Assembly: GCA_905182385.1 (NCBI GenBank)
Contig: CAJJBS010000084.1
Coordinates: 1 to 8,027, forward strand
DNA from: Fidelibacterota bacterium TCS55
GTDB lineage: Bacteria > Fidelibacterota > Marinisomatia > Marinisomatales > TCS55
Length of the DNA: 8,027 nt
Direction of reading: 5' to 3'
Shown here: positions 1-6,912 of the stretch, piece by piece
Position numbering within the stretch: the stretch's first letter is position 1
Layout: the number at the start of each line of letters is the position of its first letter
Program-made: the position numbers and the translations under genes
The notes under the pieces: generated by a model
Database searches by the model: none
What the model was told of the DNA's origin: nothing
Seen by the model: only the letters and a program-made list of their open reading frames with translations

Positions 1-1250
1 AAAGAGCCTTTTTTCTAGAAAATGCAGGTTTGTTTTCTGTTGGGTCTGGAGGAGGTTATTCAGGACCTGATATTGAAATGTTTTTTAGTAGAAGAATTGG
101 GGTTGGTACTGATGGTATTCCTGTTCCAATTATTGGAGGTGGAAGATTAACAGGTACATTATCTGGAATGAAAGTAGGAGTCTTATCGATGGTAACAGAC
201 AAAGTAAAAGATGTTACCGATCAAAATAATTATTCAGTCTTACGTCTAAAGAAAGAATTACCAAACCGAACCCATATAGGTGGAATGTATACAGCATTAG
301 ATCATACTGGCCAAGATGGTTATATAAATCAATCTTATGCAATTGATGCTCAATTAGGGATAGGTGAGTTAAATAAAATTATTGCTTTTGCAGGCCTAAC
401 TGATACTCCAGGTTTAAATAAAGATAATGCTTATGCTTTTAGATTAGAAGGTGCCAGAAATGCTAAAGTAGTCTCTAGTTCTTTATCTTATACTGAAGTT
501 GGTGCGAATTTTAATCCTGAGATGGGTTATCTTAAACGTGAAAATTATCGAAAATGGTCTGGAAGAATTTTTACACGTTTTAGACCAAAAAATGATTTTG
601 GACTTTTAGAGGTTCGACCTCATATAAATTATGATGGTTATTGGAAACTTAATGGTTTTCATGAGTCAGGACGATGGCATATTGACAATCATCTGGAATT
701 TCGCTCAGGCTTTGAAATTCATACTGGAATAAATCTAGTTAAAGAAGGAGTGTTAGAACTATTTGAAATCTATGATGGAGTGAGCGTAGATAAAGGTGTA
801 TATAAAGATAAAGAAGCTCAGATTAATATTATGACAAATAGATCAAAGCCAATTAGTTTTAATTCTATGCTTCGTATTGGTGGATTTTTTGGTGGAAATC
901 GAATAAATATGACACCAACTATACGAATTCGATTTAAAGATCGTTTTACATCTGAATTCAGTTATAATTATAATAAAGTTGAATTAAATAATGGCAAGTT
1001 TACAACTAAACTTCTAAGGTCTCGTTTAACCTATGCAATTACACCTAAAACATATATTCAATCATTACTCCAATATAATAATCAATCTGATCAATTTTCT
1101 ATGAACTGGCGATTTATTTGGCAACAGTCAGCAGCAACCGGTCTTTATATTGTTTATAATGAATCTCAAGATTATGATGGACTCCCCATAGAAAACAGCA
1201 CTAAATCATTCGTGATAAAGTATAGTTATCTTTTTGATGCTTTGAACTAA
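1..1250 (+). CDS. DUF5916 outer-membrane beta-barrel protein, C-terminal part (5' end outside window)
   Basis: The reading frame is open from base 3 to the stop at 1248-1250, giving 415 visible codons, so the gene starts before the window. The TTG at 30 is only an internal codon: in-frame codons upstream of it read RAFFLENAGL and fit the family. Recognisable DUF5916 landmarks are the FFLE segment, MFFSRRIG and VPIIGGGRLTG, all within the first 50 visible residues, followed by long alternating beta strands rich in Tyr, Asn and Arg, as in outer-membrane barrels. Family members are usually 700-900 residues, with a signal peptide and a CBM9-like sugar-binding domain before this region; those parts would lie off the left edge. 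The chain ends in YSYLFDALN rather than the usual terminal Phe. The biochemical role of the family is not established. Nothing links it to the recycling operon, which is on the other strand. Confidence 0.88.
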   Translation, partial: RAFFLENAGLFSVGSGGGYSGPDIEMFFSRRIGVGTDGIPVPIIGGGRLTGTLSGMKVGVLSMVTDKVKDVTDQNNYSVLRLKKELPNRTHIGGMYTALDHTGQDGYINQSYAIDAQLGIGELNKIIAFAGLTDTPGLNKDNAYAFRLEGARNAKVVSSSLSYTEVGANFNPEMGYLKRENYRKWSGRIFTRFRPKNDFGLLEVRPHINYDGYWKLNGFHESGRWHIDNHLEFRSGFEIHTGINLVKEGVLELFEIYDGVSVDKGVYKDKEAQINIMTNRSKPISFNSMLRIGGFFGGNRINMTPTIRIRFKDRFTSEFSYNYNKVELNNGKFTTKLLRSRLTYAITPKTYIQSLLQYNNQSDQFSMNWRFIWQQSAATGLYIVYNESQDYDGLPIENSTKSFVIKYSYLFDALN

Positions 1251-1315
1251 AATCTATTTTATAAAAAACAATATATATTAAAGTTTTTAGCTTTACTTGA
1301 TTTTAGATTTAGTAT
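1251..1315. promoter_or_regulatory. Short intergenic spacer upstream of the EamA transporter
   Basis: This 65-bp, almost pure A/T spacer separates two genes on the same strand. It should hold the end of the DUF5916 transcript or a promoter for the transporter, but I see neither a convincing stem-loop with a T-run nor a clear promoter consensus. No Shine-Dalgarno sequence precedes the ATG at 1316. Read-through from the upstream gene is equally possible. Confidence 0.3.
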
Positions 1316-2155
1316 ATGATATTTCTTATTATCGCTACAATTATTTGGGCATTGTCATTTAGTATTATTGGTAATTATTTATCTTCTACGATTGATCCTT
1401 GGAGTCTTTCTCTACTAAGAGTTATTATATCATTTTTAATTTTTCTACCATTTGCTGATAGATATATCAGCAAGAAAAGAATGATACATATTACAGGTAT
1501 TGGTGCCATTCAAATTGGACTTATGTACAGTTTTTATTTAAATGCTTTTAGTTTTGTCAGTGTAGAAAAAATATTGTTATTTACAATTTTTACACCTATT
1601 TATATTTCAATAATTTCAGATTTTTTTCAAAAAAAAATCCATAAGTTTTTTTTATTCTTAAGTTTAGTAAGCGTGATAGGTTCTTTAATAATTAGAACAA
1701 CAGACGTTCAATTATTAGATATTAAAGGATTTGTATTAATCCAAGGAGCAAATTTTTGTTTTGCATTAGGTCAGGTTTTATATAAACAATATATTGAAAA
1801 TAATTCAAGTCAAGATTATAATTTAAATGAATTTGCTTATTTTTATTTTGGTGCATTAATAATAGCATCTATAGGATCAGTCATGATGATAGATTCTATA
1901 ACATATCCTAAATCATTAACTCAATGGTTATTAGTATTATGGTTAGGCGCTATTGCTTCAGGCTTAGGTTATTACCTTTGGAACCGTGGATCGGTTTTAG
2001 TTAGTAATGGTACTTTAGCCGTTATGAATAATTTGGTTATTCCTTTTGGCCTATTTATTGAGATTCTCTTTTTTTCTAAATCAATAATTGGAGCCAATTA
2101 TTCAATTGGAGCATTAATTATTATATTTTCAATATATTTTTCTTTAAGACGATAA
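1316..2155 (+). CDS. EamA/DMT-family inner-membrane transporter
   Basis: This 279-residue protein is almost entirely hydrophobic, with about ten predicted membrane helices arranged as two EamA repeats. The first repeat opens with IIATIIWALSFSIIGNYL, where the helix-1 W-x-x-(S/N)F pattern is typical, and carries the LLRVIISFLIFLPF helix at about 33-46. The second begins near QGANFCFALGQVLYK (143-157) and carries GYYLWNRG (218-225) and AVMNNLVIPFGLFIEI (235-250). Such proteins export or import amino acids, amines, carboxylates or related metabolites, and the substrate cannot be read from sequence. The length is slightly short for the family but both repeats are complete. A TAG at 1310-1312 directly upstream in frame fixes ATG 1316 as the start. 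The gene runs convergent to the minus-strand operon, with only two bases between the stop codons. Homopolymer runs of A9 (1629-1637) and T8 (1646-1653) lie in the loop after helix 4. Confidence 0.9.
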   Translation: MIFLIIATIIWALSFSIIGNYLSSTIDPWSLSLLRVIISFLIFLPFADRYISKKRMIHITGIGAIQIGLMYSFYLNAFSFVSVEKILLFTIFTPIYISIISDFFQKKIHKFFLFLSLVSVIGSLIIRTTDVQLLDIKGFVLIQGANFCFALGQVLYKQYIENNSSQDYNLNEFAYFYFGALIIASIGSVMMIDSITYPKSLTQWLLVLWLGAIASGLGYYLWNRGSVLVSNGTLAVMNNLVIPFGLFIEILFFSKSIIGANYSIGALIIIFSIYFSLRR

Positions 2156-2157
2156 TT

Positions 2158-3285
2158 TTATACTTTAATAAAAATATTTTTTCTATACATCAATGAAAGT
2201 ATAATCCAAAATATAACAATATGAAATAATGCAAATAGTAAAGAACTATTCGTATCTCCAGCTAAAGGCATAAAAATAGTTTGGTAAAAATATGAATATC
2301 CAGAGATCATCTTACCATTCAGGTTGAAACTAATATTTAAAAGAATTTTTGTCCATATCCCCGAGATCACAAAAATAAAAATTGAGTTTGAGCCATAAAC
2401 TATAAAAGGCTTTGCCCATTTATGAATCTTTTTAACATCAATAAGCCAAATCATACTTGCTAAAACTAAAATTCCAATTCCACTTGAGAAAAGCACATAG
2501 GTACTTGTCCATAAAGCTTTATTTACAGGAAAAAATAATCCCCAGATCCAACCAATTATTATCAATAAAAATCCTAGTACAGCCATTCTTTGGCAATTAT
2601 CTTTTTGATCACTTGCAGTTTTTATCATTGTTCCAACTAAAAAACCAATAAGTACTGTTACAACTGCAGGTATTGTACTTAATAAACCTTCAGGGTCGAA
2701 TGGAATACCATTCCCACCCCATAAATGACTTTCACCCAATATTAATTTATCAATATATAAAACTAAATTAGATTGAAGAGCGTATGGGTCTACGCCATTA
2801 ATCACTCCATATAAATATAATATTAGCCAATAACCAAATAGTAAGAAAGTGGATATTTTTATTATTCCTTTAATATCGAGTTTAATTACAATAATGCTTG
2901 CGAATAAGTAGACTAAAGCAATACGCTGTAATACACCTAGTATTCTTAGTGTAGACCAATCCCAATCTTGTTGAATGAATGGAAAAGCATTTAGCATTAG
3001 ACCAAGGATAAAAATAGTAATTGAACGTGAAAAGACTTTCTTAAAGAGTGGACCATATTTATTACATATTTCATATTTTTCAAATGTAAAGCGCATAGCG
3101 ACACCCATAATAAATAAAAAGAAAGGAAATACTAAATCGGTAAGTGTACATCCATGCCATTTGGCATGTCGTAATGGTGAGTAAATATGAGACCAAGTCC
3201 CAGGATTATTAACTAAAATCATTAGCAGGATTGTAGCTCCGCGGAAAGTATCTAATGCTAATAGACGTTTATTTGACTCACTCAT
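2158..3285 (-). CDS. NagX-like transmembrane acyltransferase (HGSNAT/DUF5009 family)
   Basis: This 375-residue polytopic protein has about ten to eleven membrane helices and belongs to the COG4299 group that includes bacterial NagX and human heparan-alpha-glucosaminide N-acetyltransferase. The N-terminal signature is LLALDTFRGATILLMILVN (8-26). PLRHAKWHG (37-45) follows, where His40 matches the histidine proposed to carry the acetyl group in HGSNAT, then DLVFPFFLFIMG (50-61). Further landmarks are RILGVLQRIAL (114-124) and FDPEGLLSTIPA (196-207). Family members are thought to move acetyl groups from cytoplasmic acetyl-CoA to an amino sugar across the membrane; bacterial nagX genes typically sit in GlcNAc or chitin catabolic clusters. 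Here it is the last gene of the operon, its ATG overlapping the permease stop codon by four bases, which suggests it acts on sugars handled by that permease. The true substrate is unknown. Confidence 0.87.
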   Translation of the reverse strand: MSESNKRLLALDTFRGATILLMILVNNPGTWSHIYSPLRHAKWHGCTLTDLVFPFFLFIMGVAMRFTFEKYEICNKYGPLFKKVFSRSITIFILGLMLNAFPFIQQDWDWSTLRILGVLQRIALVYLFASIIVIKLDIKGIIKISTFLLFGYWLILYLYGVINGVDPYALQSNLVLYIDKLILGESHLWGGNGIPFDPEGLLSTIPAVVTVLIGFLVGTMIKTASDQKDNCQRMAVLGFLLIIIGWIWGLFFPVNKALWTSTYVLFSSGIGILVLASMIWLIDVKKIHKWAKPFIVYGSNSIFIFVISGIWTKILLNISFNLNGKMISGYSYFYQTIFMPLAGDTNSSLLFALFHIVIFWIILSLMYRKNIFIKV

Positions 3286-4532
3286 TTAATTTTTAATAGT
3301 TTTATGATTAAAATCCCAGGAATTGTAGTAATAATAATCCAAATAAAAAAGGATTGATAACCTAATATATTTTGGAGTATCCCACTTACCATTCCAGGGA
3401 GCATCATTCCTAGAGCCATAAAGCCTGTACATATAGCATAATGAGCAGTTTTATGTTCTCCTTCAGAATAGAGCATTGTATATACAAGGTAAGCTGTAAA
3501 GCCAAATCCATAGCCAAATTGTTCAATTGCAACAAGAGATGATATTAATAAAAAACTTTCAGGCTGTGCTGAAGCCATATAAACATAAACAAAATCAGGA
3601 AACTTCATCGCAAGTGCCATCCAGAAAATCCAATGTTTTAATCCATGCTTTGAAATTAGAAATCCACCAAGGATGCCACCAAGAGTAAGTAAAATAAGAC
3701 CAATTGTACCGTTTATAAACCCTAATTCAATATTTGATAATCCAAGACCACCTTTATCAATTGAATCTAACATAAATAAAGGCGCTATCTTTGATAGTTG
3801 TGCTTCACCTAAACGATAAAGTATCATAAATGAAATAGCAGCTAGAGCATTAGGCTTGTTAAAAAAAGATTTGAAAATCTTAAAATAGTCCTGAAATATC
3901 TTATAAATATTCAAATTATTTTTTATGGAATGAGATTCTAGGTGTGGCAAACGCCAAAAATGATATAATCCAAAGATCAAAAATAAAAATGATAAAAACA
4001 TAAACATTATTGACCAAGCTTTAAAAATATCGTCTGTCCAACTTTGGAAAAAACCTGCAAGAATGACAATTAGTCCTTGACCAGTTAATATAGCAAGTCT
4101 GTAGAATGTATTTCTAATACCAATGAACAATGCTTGGCTCTTAGGAGGTAAAGCCATCATATAAAATCCATCAACTGCAATATCGTGTGTTGCTGAACTA
4201 AAAGCTAAAAGCCACATTAGCGCTAATGTGTATTGTAAATAATTTGAAGAAGGGATAGTTAAGGCAATTCCGGCGAGACAGCTTCCAATTAAAATCTGCA
4301 TTGATACAATCCAAAAACGATTCGTTTTTAGAATATCTACAAAAGGACTCCAGAATGGTTTTAAAACCCAAGGTAAGTATAACCAGCTAGTATATAATGC
4401 AATTTCTGTATTGGTAAGACCTAGGTTTTTATACATTATAGTTGAGACAATTATTACAATAGCATAAGGGAGTCCTTCAGCATAGTATATAGAAGGTATC
4501 CAAGACCAACCTTTAGTTTTAATATTTAGCAT
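3282..4532 (-). CDS. AmpG-like MFS permease (muropeptide/anhydro-muro-sugar importer)
   Basis: This 416-residue protein has about twelve membrane helices and fits the AmpG branch of the major facilitator superfamily. The first helix carries YYAEGLPY (16-23). The helix 2-3 region reads LYLPWVLKPFWSPFVD (51-66), the AmpG-like counterpart of the MFS loop motif. SSATHDIAVDGFY (112-124) keeps two Asp residues (117, 121) typical of AmpG proteins. A cytoplasmic linker rich in Lys and Phe lies at about 195-230 between the two six-helix halves. E. coli AmpG imports GlcNAc-anhydroMurNAc muropeptides by proton symport; many Bacteroidota homologues have untested substrates and could carry disaccharides or free amino sugars. 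The start is ATG 4532, which shares its A with the SpoIID stop codon. Placement between a SpoIID-domain gene and a NagX-like gene supports a cell-wall sugar substrate, but this is inferred. Confidence 0.85.
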   Translation of the reverse strand: MLNIKTKGWSWIPSIYYAEGLPYAIVIIVSTIMYKNLGLTNTEIALYTSWLYLPWVLKPFWSPFVDILKTNRFWIVSMQILIGSCLAGIALTIPSSNYLQYTLALMWLLAFSSATHDIAVDGFYMMALPPKSQALFIGIRNTFYRLAILTGQGLIVILAGFFQSWTDDIFKAWSIMFMFLSFLFLIFGLYHFWRLPHLESHSIKNNLNIYKIFQDYFKIFKSFFNKPNALAAISFMILYRLGEAQLSKIAPLFMLDSIDKGGLGLSNIELGFINGTIGLILLTLGGILGGFLISKHGLKHWIFWMALAMKFPDFVYVYMASAQPESFLLISSLVAIEQFGYGFGFTAYLVYTMLYSEGEHKTAHYAICTGFMALGMMLPGMVSGILQNILGYQSFFIWIIITTIPGILIIKLLKIK

Positions 4533-5797
4533 TATTTATTATAAATAGTTTCTATTTCTGTACCTGGATAATAATGGCTTAAAATTGACATAACTTTATT
4601 ATTTGATAAAGCCATTCCTAAGGCACCTATTTGACATAAGCCAACTCCATGCCCCCATCCTTTACCTTCTAAAATAAATTGATCTTTAATTTTATTAACG
4701 GTAAAAGCTGAGCTATATAAAAAAGATGGCGAGAGAATTTTTCTAATTTGATATTCAGAAATAATTTCAATATTCATAGTTCTATCATCAATATTGAGGA
4801 ATACAATTTCAAGTTTAATAATTCTACCAGAAGCTCCTACTTTAATAGGGTTGAGCTCTAAGATTTTTTTCACATCTAAGCTAAAATTATTTTTTAAAGA
4901 ATGGATTAGATTTTTATTATTAATCTTATAATTCCATCTATAATATTCCCCATCATCATCAATATTGCCTATGTAAGTTTTAAGTGAAGACTCTGAAAGA
5001 ATATCTGTGCTACAATACGGAATGCCTTTAGAATTTTTATCTTCAATTGAAGTAAGGTATGGGATTTTATTTCCAACCCAAACATTCTCAAAATTTTCAG
5101 TAATACCTCCACATGATTTTGAGTAACGAGCATCACCAATTTTATTATTATAAGTAATTACCTTTCCAAAAGTTAACTCAGATACTTCATTTGATTTTTT
5201 TGTGGTATTTAATATTCCTTGATAACGCTGGCAACAATCATCATTGCATATATCAAAACTAAGATGTACGTGTTTACGTTCAATATTTGCTAAAAGCCAT
5301 GATCTAGCAATTATAAACTGAGCTTTTAAAAATTCTTGAGGACAGATAGCACTCATTTCTGACGTGGCAACACATTTTAAATAGTTTTCTAGTGGTAATT
5401 CATTAATAACCATAATATTATTATTGATACATGATAACTCAATAGTTCCCCAGTAAGATAGATCGATTTTTTTCTCCCAATGAAAACCTCTTCCAGCAGG
5501 AACTTTATTAATTTTAACAAATGGATTATCATCAGGAATAGATGGAATAAATTTAATACTATTAGAATTGAGTGAAAGTTGAGGTATTATGATTTTGTTA
5601 TCATTAGCCTCTATGTTTATTTTTTTTTTATTTGTGCATGAAGGGAAGATTTTAGAGCTGGTTTCAATTTCATAACATTCAGGATCTGAGAATGAGAGTT
5701 GAAGTGTTTTTAAAATATCTCTTGGTAATATAATACCAATTCTAATTTTAGGCTCTTTTCTGGGTATTTGATTTAGTTTTAACAATTCTCCATCCAA
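4532..5797 (-). CDS. SpoIID/LytB-domain protein, apparently cytoplasmic
   Basis: The protein has up to 421 residues. The SpoIID/LytB core is clear: INELPLENYLKCVATSEMSA (131-150), with Glu147 matching the catalytic Glu of the B. subtilis SpoIID lytic transglycosylase; FLKAQFIIARSWLL (156-169); CNDDCCQRYQG (184-194); YSKSCGGITE (225-234); and GKGWGHGVGLCQIGA (378-392) near the C-terminus. SpoIID cleaves glycan strands lacking stem peptides, while LytB-type relatives are called amidase enhancers. No signal peptide or membrane helix precedes the domain: the N-terminus is charged and starts with a short strand (PKIRIGII, 16-23). The upstream in-frame stop (TAA, 5803-5801) and the absence of any early ATG leave TTG 5797, or TTG 5785, as the likeliest start. 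The gene overlaps the kinase gene by 19 bases. Codons 57-60 contain an A10 run on the coding strand. The domain call is secure; the substrate and location are inferred. Confidence 0.87.
   Translation of the reverse strand: MDGELLKLNQIPRKEPKIRIGIILPRDILKTLQLSFSDPECYEIETSSKIFPSCTNKKKINIEANDNKIIIPQLSLNSNSIKFIPSIPDDNPFVKINKVPAGRGFHWEKKIDLSYWGTIELSCINNNIMVINELPLENYLKCVATSEMSAICPQEFLKAQFIIARSWLLANIERKHVHLSFDICNDDCCQRYQGILNTTKKSNEVSELTFGKVITYNNKIGDARYSKSCGGITENFENVWVGNKIPYLTSIEDKNSKGIPYCSTDILSESSLKTYIGNIDDDGEYYRWNYKINNKNLIHSLKNNFSLDVKKILELNPIKVGASGRIIKLEIVFLNIDDRTMNIEIISEYQIRKILSPSFLYSSAFTVNKIKDQFILEGKGWGHGVGLCQIGALGMALSNNKVMSILSHYYPGTEIETIYNK
5620..5629 (-). repeat. A10 homopolymer inside the SpoIID-like gene
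   Basis: Ten consecutive T on the plus strand read as A10 on the coding strand, encoding Lys57-Lys58-Lys59 and the first base of Ile60. It is the longest mononucleotide run I see in the window. It lies before all catalytic motifs, so slippage by one base would abolish the SpoIID domain. It may only reflect base composition. Confidence 0.9.
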
Positions 5798-6798
5798 ACT
5801 TTAGCACCCATACCAATAATAGGCGCTTCTCTTAAATTTGAAAGTAATATTCGTTTAGAAATAAATTTCTCATTATTTATAAAATGTGCTTTAACTATAG
5901 GATTAGCCTTTGAACATTGAGATTTTAATTCAGAAACTATAAAATAATATATATCTTTCCCTATTTTACTTTGAAGAAAAGTTGCTAGCTTTTGTCCAAT
6001 AATTATTTTATCTAGTAATACATCCATATATGGATGAGTAGATAGAAGGGATCTATCTATTTGGTATTGATTATTCCATCCTGAATATATTGTTGAAATT
6101 CTTTCAAAAAGTAATTTGCTAATGATCTTCCCAATTTCATGATTTGTTAATCTATTAATTAACTTATTTATTCCTGACATAGAGGTGTACTCTTCTAATG
6201 AATTTCCAGTTTTTGTTTTTAATTCAATAGTTTTTGCAATCCAATTTGAAATTTGATCAAATGGAATCAATTTATTATTTAATTTTAATCCATCGGCAGT
6301 ACCTGTGCCACCACCTAAGTAGTAAGCATTCTTTATATTTCTAAGTGAACCATCTTGAGCATATTCTTCACCCCAAACACACATGTTTGCATCACTTTCT
6401 AATGGATGGATAGATTGATTTATCTTTGTTTCTATATAGTTTAAATATTCAGGCATTCTAGGACCGTTTGCCATAATAGTTATTCCACGATTTTTTCTAT
6501 TTTTAATACCAGCAGCAGCAATCCCAATCTTTAAAGTGGAATTTGAAGTGAAATCCTTAATTAAATTAACGATGCAATCCATATAGACATTGCCTTGCTG
6601 AATTTCCAGTTCGCTTATTTTAAATTTTTGGTATTGATCTTTAAGATTAGTAGTTTTGAAACTTGCATTAAAATTTGGATGATCTTTATATTGAATTTCA
6701 ATAGCTGTATCATTCAAATTGAATGTATTATTATTAATCCTATTAACAAGAGCTCCAGAAACCTTGGTCGCTCCTGCATCAATGGCTAAGACCTTCAA
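5779..6798 (-). CDS. Divergent ROK-family (ASKHA-fold) sugar kinase
   Basis: The protein has 339 residues and an ASKHA/ROK layout. The first phosphate loop is VLAIDAGATKVSGAL (3-17). ESDANMCVWGEE (134-145) carries Asp136, the counterpart of the ROK catalytic base in the usual NDAN-x(4)-GE motif. A glycine-rich second phosphate segment is YYLGGGTGTADGL (159-171), and APIIGMGA (325-332) closes the fold. The usual CxCGxxGCxE zinc site is gone; the aligned stretch reads TGNSLEEYTS (197-206), keeping only the Glu and the YxS tail, and the GExGH sugar-binding motif is not recognisable. An extra 25 or so residues seem inserted around 30-65. ROK kinases phosphorylate glucose, GlcNAc, ManNAc and similar sugars; a GlcNAc, MurNAc or anhydroMurNAc substrate is inferred from the operon. 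The start is TTG 6798, since an in-frame TAG lies four codons upstream with no ATG between. A weak AGG sits 8 bases before it. A BadF/BadG-type protein is the main alternative. Confidence 0.78.
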   Translation of the reverse strand: MKVLAIDAGATKVSGALVNRINNNTFNLNDTAIEIQYKDHPNFNASFKTTNLKDQYQKFKISELEIQQGNVYMDCIVNLIKDFTSNSTLKIGIAAAGIKNRKNRGITIMANGPRMPEYLNYIETKINQSIHPLESDANMCVWGEEYAQDGSLRNIKNAYYLGGGTGTADGLKLNNKLIPFDQISNWIAKTIELKTKTGNSLEEYTSMSGINKLINRLTNHEIGKIISKLLFERISTIYSGWNNQYQIDRSLLSTHPYMDVLLDKIIIGQKLATFLQSKIGKDIYYFIVSELKSQCSKANPIVKAHFINNEKFISKRILLSNLREAPIIGMGAKVWMENC

Positions 6799-6912
6799 AA
6801 CTAAAACCTATATTCTTTTAATTGCATATTGCTTTCAAACTTGAAACCTACTTATTAATTCGTGAAATAAAAGTTAAAGAGTTATTATATAAGTTCAGTT
6901 AATTTTTATACT
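6799..6912. promoter_or_regulatory. Divergent intergenic promoter region between kinase operon and nagZ-like gene
   Basis: This 114-bp AT-rich spacer between two outward-facing genes must supply the 5' ends for the operon (minus) and the GH3 gene (plus). Weak matches to the Bacteroidota -7 element TAnnTTTG occur on the minus strand: TAACTTTT near 6870-6877 and TAGGTTTC near 6845-6852. Neither has a confident partner at about -33. For the plus strand only generic A/T boxes such as TATATAAG near 6886-6893 are visible. A 14-bp palindrome lies at 6833-6846. Confidence 0.5.
6833..6846. promoter_or_regulatory. Palindrome TTTCAA-AC-TTGAAA, candidate operator
   Basis: Two perfect 6-base inverted half-sites (TTTCAA and TTGAAA) flank a 2-base centre in the middle of the divergent spacer, 35 bases upstream of the kinase start. 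The position and symmetry fit binding of a dimeric regulator controlling both directions. No regulator gene is in the window, and short A/T palindromes also arise by chance. Confidence 0.35.

Larger units (their letters stand above)
2158..6798 (-). other. Four-gene operon, candidate peptidoglycan amino-sugar salvage
   Basis: Four consecutive minus-strand genes have no gaps between them. The kinase and SpoIID-like genes overlap by 19 bases, SpoIID and the permease share one base (TAATG), and the permease and acyltransferase overlap by four bases (ATGA). This strongly implies one mRNA with translational coupling. Transcription would start in the 6799-6912 region, divergent from the nagZ-like gene. 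AmpG, NagX, SpoIID/LytB and sugar-kinase families are all associated with cell-wall or chitin amino-sugar metabolism, which is the basis for the pathway inference. No terminator is visible after the last gene. Confidence 0.75.

Noticed and set aside
30..1250. TTG at 30 as a true start of the DUF5916 gene
   Set aside because: The frame remains open to the left edge and the codons before it (RAFFLENAGL) match the family's conserved FFLE region, so the gene is truncated by the window rather than starting there.
1249..1310. Inverted repeat AAATCTA (1250-1256) / TAGATTT (1304-1310) with a small inner TAAAG/CTTTA pair, possible terminator or hairpin
   Set aside because: The arms are short, A/T only and nearly 50 bases apart, with no GC stem and no T-run placed as in an intrinsic terminator; likely chance in an AT-rich spacer.
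1621..1653. T7, A9 and T8 homopolymers in the EamA transporter gene as a phase-variation site
   Set aside because: The frame is intact and Phe/Lys-rich loops in a genome this AT-rich produce such runs readily; no independent sign of switching.
2457..2651. Plus-strand open frame of 64 codons
   Set aside because: It lies antisense inside the well-supported NagX-like gene, has no family features and no start signal.
2975..3184. Plus-strand open frame of 69 codons
   Set aside because: Antisense shadow of the conserved N-terminal region of the NagX-like gene.
6595..6789. Plus-strand open frame of 64 codons near the divergent promoter
   Set aside because: It is antisense to the N-terminal part of the ROK-like kinase, whose motifs are clear; nothing supports translation of the other strand.
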